DNA of 64,000 nt. Origin: Pimelobacter simplex. Its GTDB lineage: Bacteria; Actinomycetota; Actinomycetes; Propionibacteriales; Nocardioidaceae. Positions 61,760 to 64,000 of this stretch are shown here, piece by piece. The stretch is taken from assembly GCF_024662235.1 (NCBI RefSeq), contig NZ_CP096276.1, positions 186,001 through 250,000 of the forward strand, in the 5' to 3' direction. The translations under genes were made by a program, and so were the position numbers. Numbering within the stretch: position 1 is the stretch's first letter; every line of letters begins with the position of its first letter. The notes beneath the pieces were generated by a model, which was not told where the DNA came from, did not search any database, and was given only the letters and a program-made list of their open reading frames with translations.

Positions 61760-62473
61760 GTGACTTCCGAGAACTCTTCTGCCGAGACCCCCCGCTACAC
61801 CGTCGCCGTGATCGGCGGGACCGGCCCGCAGGGCAAGGGCCTGGGCTACCGCTTCGCCCGCCACGGCCACGACATCGTGCTCGGCTCCCGGGCCGCCGAG
61901 AAGGCCGAGACCGTCGCCGCTGAGGTCAACGAGCGGCTCACCGGCCTGCCCGGTGCCGGGACCGCCCGCGGCGCGGCCAACGCCGACGCCATCGCCGCCG
62001 CCGACGTCGTCCTCCTCGCGGTGCCCTACGAAGGCCACGACGACCTCGTCACCTCCCTGGCCGAAGCGCTCGCGGGCAAGACCGTCATCTCGTGCGTCAA
62101 CCCGCTGGCCTTCGACAAGCGCGGCGCGCACGGTCAGGTCATCGACGCCGGCGAGGGCTCCGCCGCGGAGTCCGCGGCCCGGATCGCGCCCGAGGCCACC
62201 GTGGTCGGCGCCTTCCACAACGTCGCCGCCCCCGCCCTGTGGGGCGCCGAGGACTTCCTCGACGAGGACGTCATCGTCGTCGGCGACTCCGTCGAGGGCA
62301 AGCAGGTCGCGATCGACCTGGCCGCCTCGGTCACCGGCCGCCCCGGCATCGACGGCGGCAAGCTCCGCCTGGCGCGGGTGCTGGAGCCGTTCACCGCGGT
62401 CCTGATCTCGATCAACCGCAAGTACAAGACGCACTCCGGCATCCGGGTCACCGGCCTCGACGCGCCTCACTGA
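61760..62473 (+). CDS. npdG: NADPH:F420 oxidoreductase
   Basis: 237 residues from the GTG at 61760 with AGGAGGAGA upstream. The N-terminal NADP-binding loop VIGGTGPQGKGLGYRFARHG followed by LGSRAAEKAE is the family start. Further regions are DVVLLAVPYEGHDDL, VISCVNPLAFDKRGAHGQVI, and a C-terminal LEPFTAVLISINRKYKTHSG. It transfers hydride between NADPH and F420, supplying F420H2 to enzymes such as the divergent LLM oxidoreductase. Its 3' end overlaps the convergent membrane-protein gene by 26 bases. Confidence 0.92.
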   Translation: MTSENSSAETPRYTVAVIGGTGPQGKGLGYRFARHGHDIVLGSRAAEKAETVAAEVNERLTGLPGAGTARGAANADAIAAADVVLLAVPYEGHDDLVTSLAEALAGKTVISCVNPLAFDKRGAHGQVIDAGEGSAAESAARIAPEATVVGAFHNVAAPALWGAEDFLDEDVIVVGDSVEGKQVAIDLAASVTGRPGIDGGKLRLARVLEPFTAVLISINRKYKTHSGIRVTGLDAPH

Positions 62474-63470
62474 CCAGTCGGTCCACGATCGGTGCGGCAG
62501 CCTTGCCCGGCTGCCACACCGATCCGGTCATCGGGTCGACCAGGTAGGGGCCGCTGGCGCACTCGGCCGTGATCTCGATCGGGTCGTCCCAGGCGCTGAG
62601 ACCGACGATCCGGACGTGCGGCGGCGGGCAGCCGCGGTAGACGTCGGGCGGGGCGCCCGTGAAGGCGGCCATGTCGGTGCGGAGCACGGCGAGGTCGTCG
62701 GCCGGGATCGCGGCCCGGCCGGTGCCGACGCAGAGCACCGCGACGGCGAGGTCCTCGGCCCGGGCGACGCCCGGGCCGGACCGCTGGTCGGGCGTCTTGT
62801 CGACGCAGGTGAGCGCGGCCGGGTCGGGGGCGGACGGGGGAGCCAGCCGCTCGCGCTGGGCCCGCAGCAGGGTGCCGAACCGGTCCCACACCTCCTGCGA
62901 GCCGACCCGCACGATGCCGCCGACGGCGACCTCGCGGCAGCCGTAGAGCCCCGCGTCGGCGACCACGGTCGACCCGTCCGGGTAGGCGAACGCGAGCTGG
63001 AAGCCGGGCCCGAGCTCGAGCGTGCACGCGGCGTCGGCCGGCTGCTCAGCGAGTCCGTTGATCGTCGCGGCCAGGTCGTCGACGTCGGTGACGAGGGCGT
63101 CGCGGGGGACCGCGACCGGCGTACCGCTGCCGGGGCAGAGGCGGACCGAGGTGGCGCCGTCGGGGACCTCGCCGGGCCCGTCCTGGGTCCGGGCGTCGAC
63201 GGGCTGGGCCGGGCAGGCGGGGGCGTCCAGCGGCGAGGCCGCCACGCGGTCCGCGCCGCGGTCGGGACCGGACCCGCCGTTCACCACGGCGACCACACCG
63301 GCCACCGCCAGCACGGCCGCGGCGCTGCCGCCCGCGACGAGGACGGTCGTGCGCCGGGCGCGGCGGGCGATCCGCCGGGCGCCGTCCGCTCGTCCGGGTG
63401 CCGGAGGCGGGGAGGGCACGGCCTCGGCCAGCCCGTCGCGCAGCCGGTCCTGCTCGGTCTCGTCATTCAT
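62448..63470 (-). CDS. Membrane protein in operon with a SigE-type sigma factor
   Basis: 340 residues. A cytoplasmic N-terminus of about 40 residues (EQDRLRDGLAEAVPSPPPAP) leads to one transmembrane segment (TTVLVAGGSAAAVLAVAGVV) and a large extracytoplasmic domain with several Cys residues. The ATG overlaps the 3' end of the sigma-factor gene by 8 bases. This is the position and shape of an anti-sigma or sensor partner of SigE-type factors, although a zinc-anti-sigma H-x3-C-x2-C motif is not visible. Domain not recognised. Confidence 0.7.
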   Translation of the reverse strand: MNDETEQDRLRDGLAEAVPSPPPAPGRADGARRIARRARRTTVLVAGGSAAAVLAVAGVVAVVNGGSGPDRGADRVAASPLDAPACPAQPVDARTQDGPGEVPDGATSVRLCPGSGTPVAVPRDALVTDVDDLAATINGLAEQPADAACTLELGPGFQLAFAYPDGSTVVADAGLYGCREVAVGGIVRVGSQEVWDRFGTLLRAQRERLAPPSAPDPAALTCVDKTPDQRSGPGVARAEDLAVAVLCVGTGRAAIPADDLAVLRTDMAAFTGAPPDVYRGCPPPHVRIVGLSAWDDPIEITAECASGPYLVDPMTGSVWQPGKAAAPIVDRLVSEARRGR

Positions 63471-63981
63471 CGCCGGGCTCCTCTCGTCGCAGGTGGGGAG
63501 AGGAGCGCAGGGTCGTCAGGGCCCGCGAGCACTGGCTCTTGACCGTGCCGACGCCGATCCCGAGCGCGGCGGCGGTCTGCTGCTCGGTGAGGTCCTCGAA
63601 GTAGCGCAGCACCACGACCGCCCGTTGCCCGCGCGGCAGCCGCCCGAGCGCGGAGACCAGGTCGTTGCGCGCGTCCCGGTCCTCGCTCGCCGCGGCCCGC
63701 TCGGGCAGGTGCTCGGTCGGCCGCTCGGCACGCCACTTGCGGCGCCACCAGGAGACGTAGGTGGTGTACATGACCCGCCGCACGTAGGCCTCGAAGCCGT
63801 CGGGCCCCACCCGGGACCAGGCCCGCCAGGACTTCGCCAGCGCCGTCTGGACCAGGTCCTCGGCGAGCTGGTGATCGGTCGTCAGCAGCCACGCCGAGCG
63901 CCACAACGCGTCGCCGCGGGCCACGACGAACGCGTCGAACGCGCCCTCGTCGTCCGCACGGACCACCGCGTCGTGGGCCAT
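63463..63981 (-). CDS. SigE-family ECF sigma factor
   Basis: 172 residues from the ATG at 63981 with GGAGG 5 bases upstream; an in-frame GTG at 63996 is less likely. Region 2 has FDAFVVARGDALWRSAWLLT, DHQLAEDLVQTALAKSWRAW and MYTTYVSWWRRKWRAERP; region 4 has LPRGQRAVVVLRYFEDLTEQ and QTAAALGIGVGTVKSQCSRA. Typical of the actinobacterial SigE family. It recruits RNA polymerase to a small regulon, probably under control of the membrane partner gene that follows it. Confidence 0.9.
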   Translation of the reverse strand: MAHDAVVRADDEGAFDAFVVARGDALWRSAWLLTTDHQLAEDLVQTALAKSWRAWSRVGPDGFEAYVRRVMYTTYVSWWRRKWRAERPTEHLPERAAASEDRDARNDLVSALGRLPRGQRAVVVLRYFEDLTEQQTAAALGIGVGTVKSQCSRALTTLRSSPHLRREEPGDE

Positions 63982-64000
63982 CGGGTCCTCCACCACCGTT

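Overview
The window is high-GC actinobacterial DNA. The gene content (a CofGH-fusion F420 gene, an F420-dependent oxidoreductase, KstR-like and Rrf2 operators, a cholesterol-oxidase-like GMC enzyme next to guaA) suggests a Nocardioides-type soil actinomycete. It falls into three parts: left chromosome (1-7199), a genomic island of about 32.8 kb (7200-39984), and right chromosome (39985-64000).

Left chromosome: the 3' end of an aldehyde dehydrogenase gene, a GMC oxidoreductase, a large secreted protein with six InlB-type repeats and an M30-like metalloprotease motif, and guaA. The island is inserted at the 3' end of guaA. A 14-bp core covering the last guaA codons and stop (7186-7199) recurs at 39971-39984, immediately before the hairpin that was probably guaA's own terminator. 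A tyrosine recombinase gene lies beside the right junction but is split by an IS.

The island is mainly defence and mobile DNA. From the left it carries small unknown genes, an Abi_C-domain gene facing a gene with a HEPN-type motif, a tRNA-Leu(CAA), a DndB-like gene, a XRE regulator, and a six-gene minus-strand operon: sigma-70 factor, drmA helicase, drmB (DUF1998), SRA-HNH nuclease, vsr, PIN. A C5 cytosine methyltransferase is divergent from it. I read this as a DISARM-like system lacking drmC but carrying a sigma factor and an SRA-HNH nuclease. It is broken: an IS256-type element splits vsr, an IS21-type element (itself carrying an IS256-type element) splits drmB, and an IS3-type element splits drmA. 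In every case, removing the IS and one target copy restores an exact open frame. Further right come ArdA, a serine resolvase, three identical IS256-type copies, another IS256-type element, and an HTH protein beside three tandem TGGGTC-N7-GACCCA palindromes.

Right chromosome: a TPR lipoprotein, a frameshifted secreted protein, an Rrf2 regulator and AhpD-like gene sharing a palindromic operator, a DUF1295 membrane protein behind a KstR-type site, an FAD oxidoreductase, an acyl-CoA synthetase, a secreted endonuclease/phosphatase-fold protein, a ROK regulator divergent from a sugar ABC transporter, fbiC, an MMPL transporter, an acyl-CoA dehydrogenase with an LLM F420-dependent enzyme, NADPH:F420 reductase, and a SigE-type sigma factor with a membrane partner.
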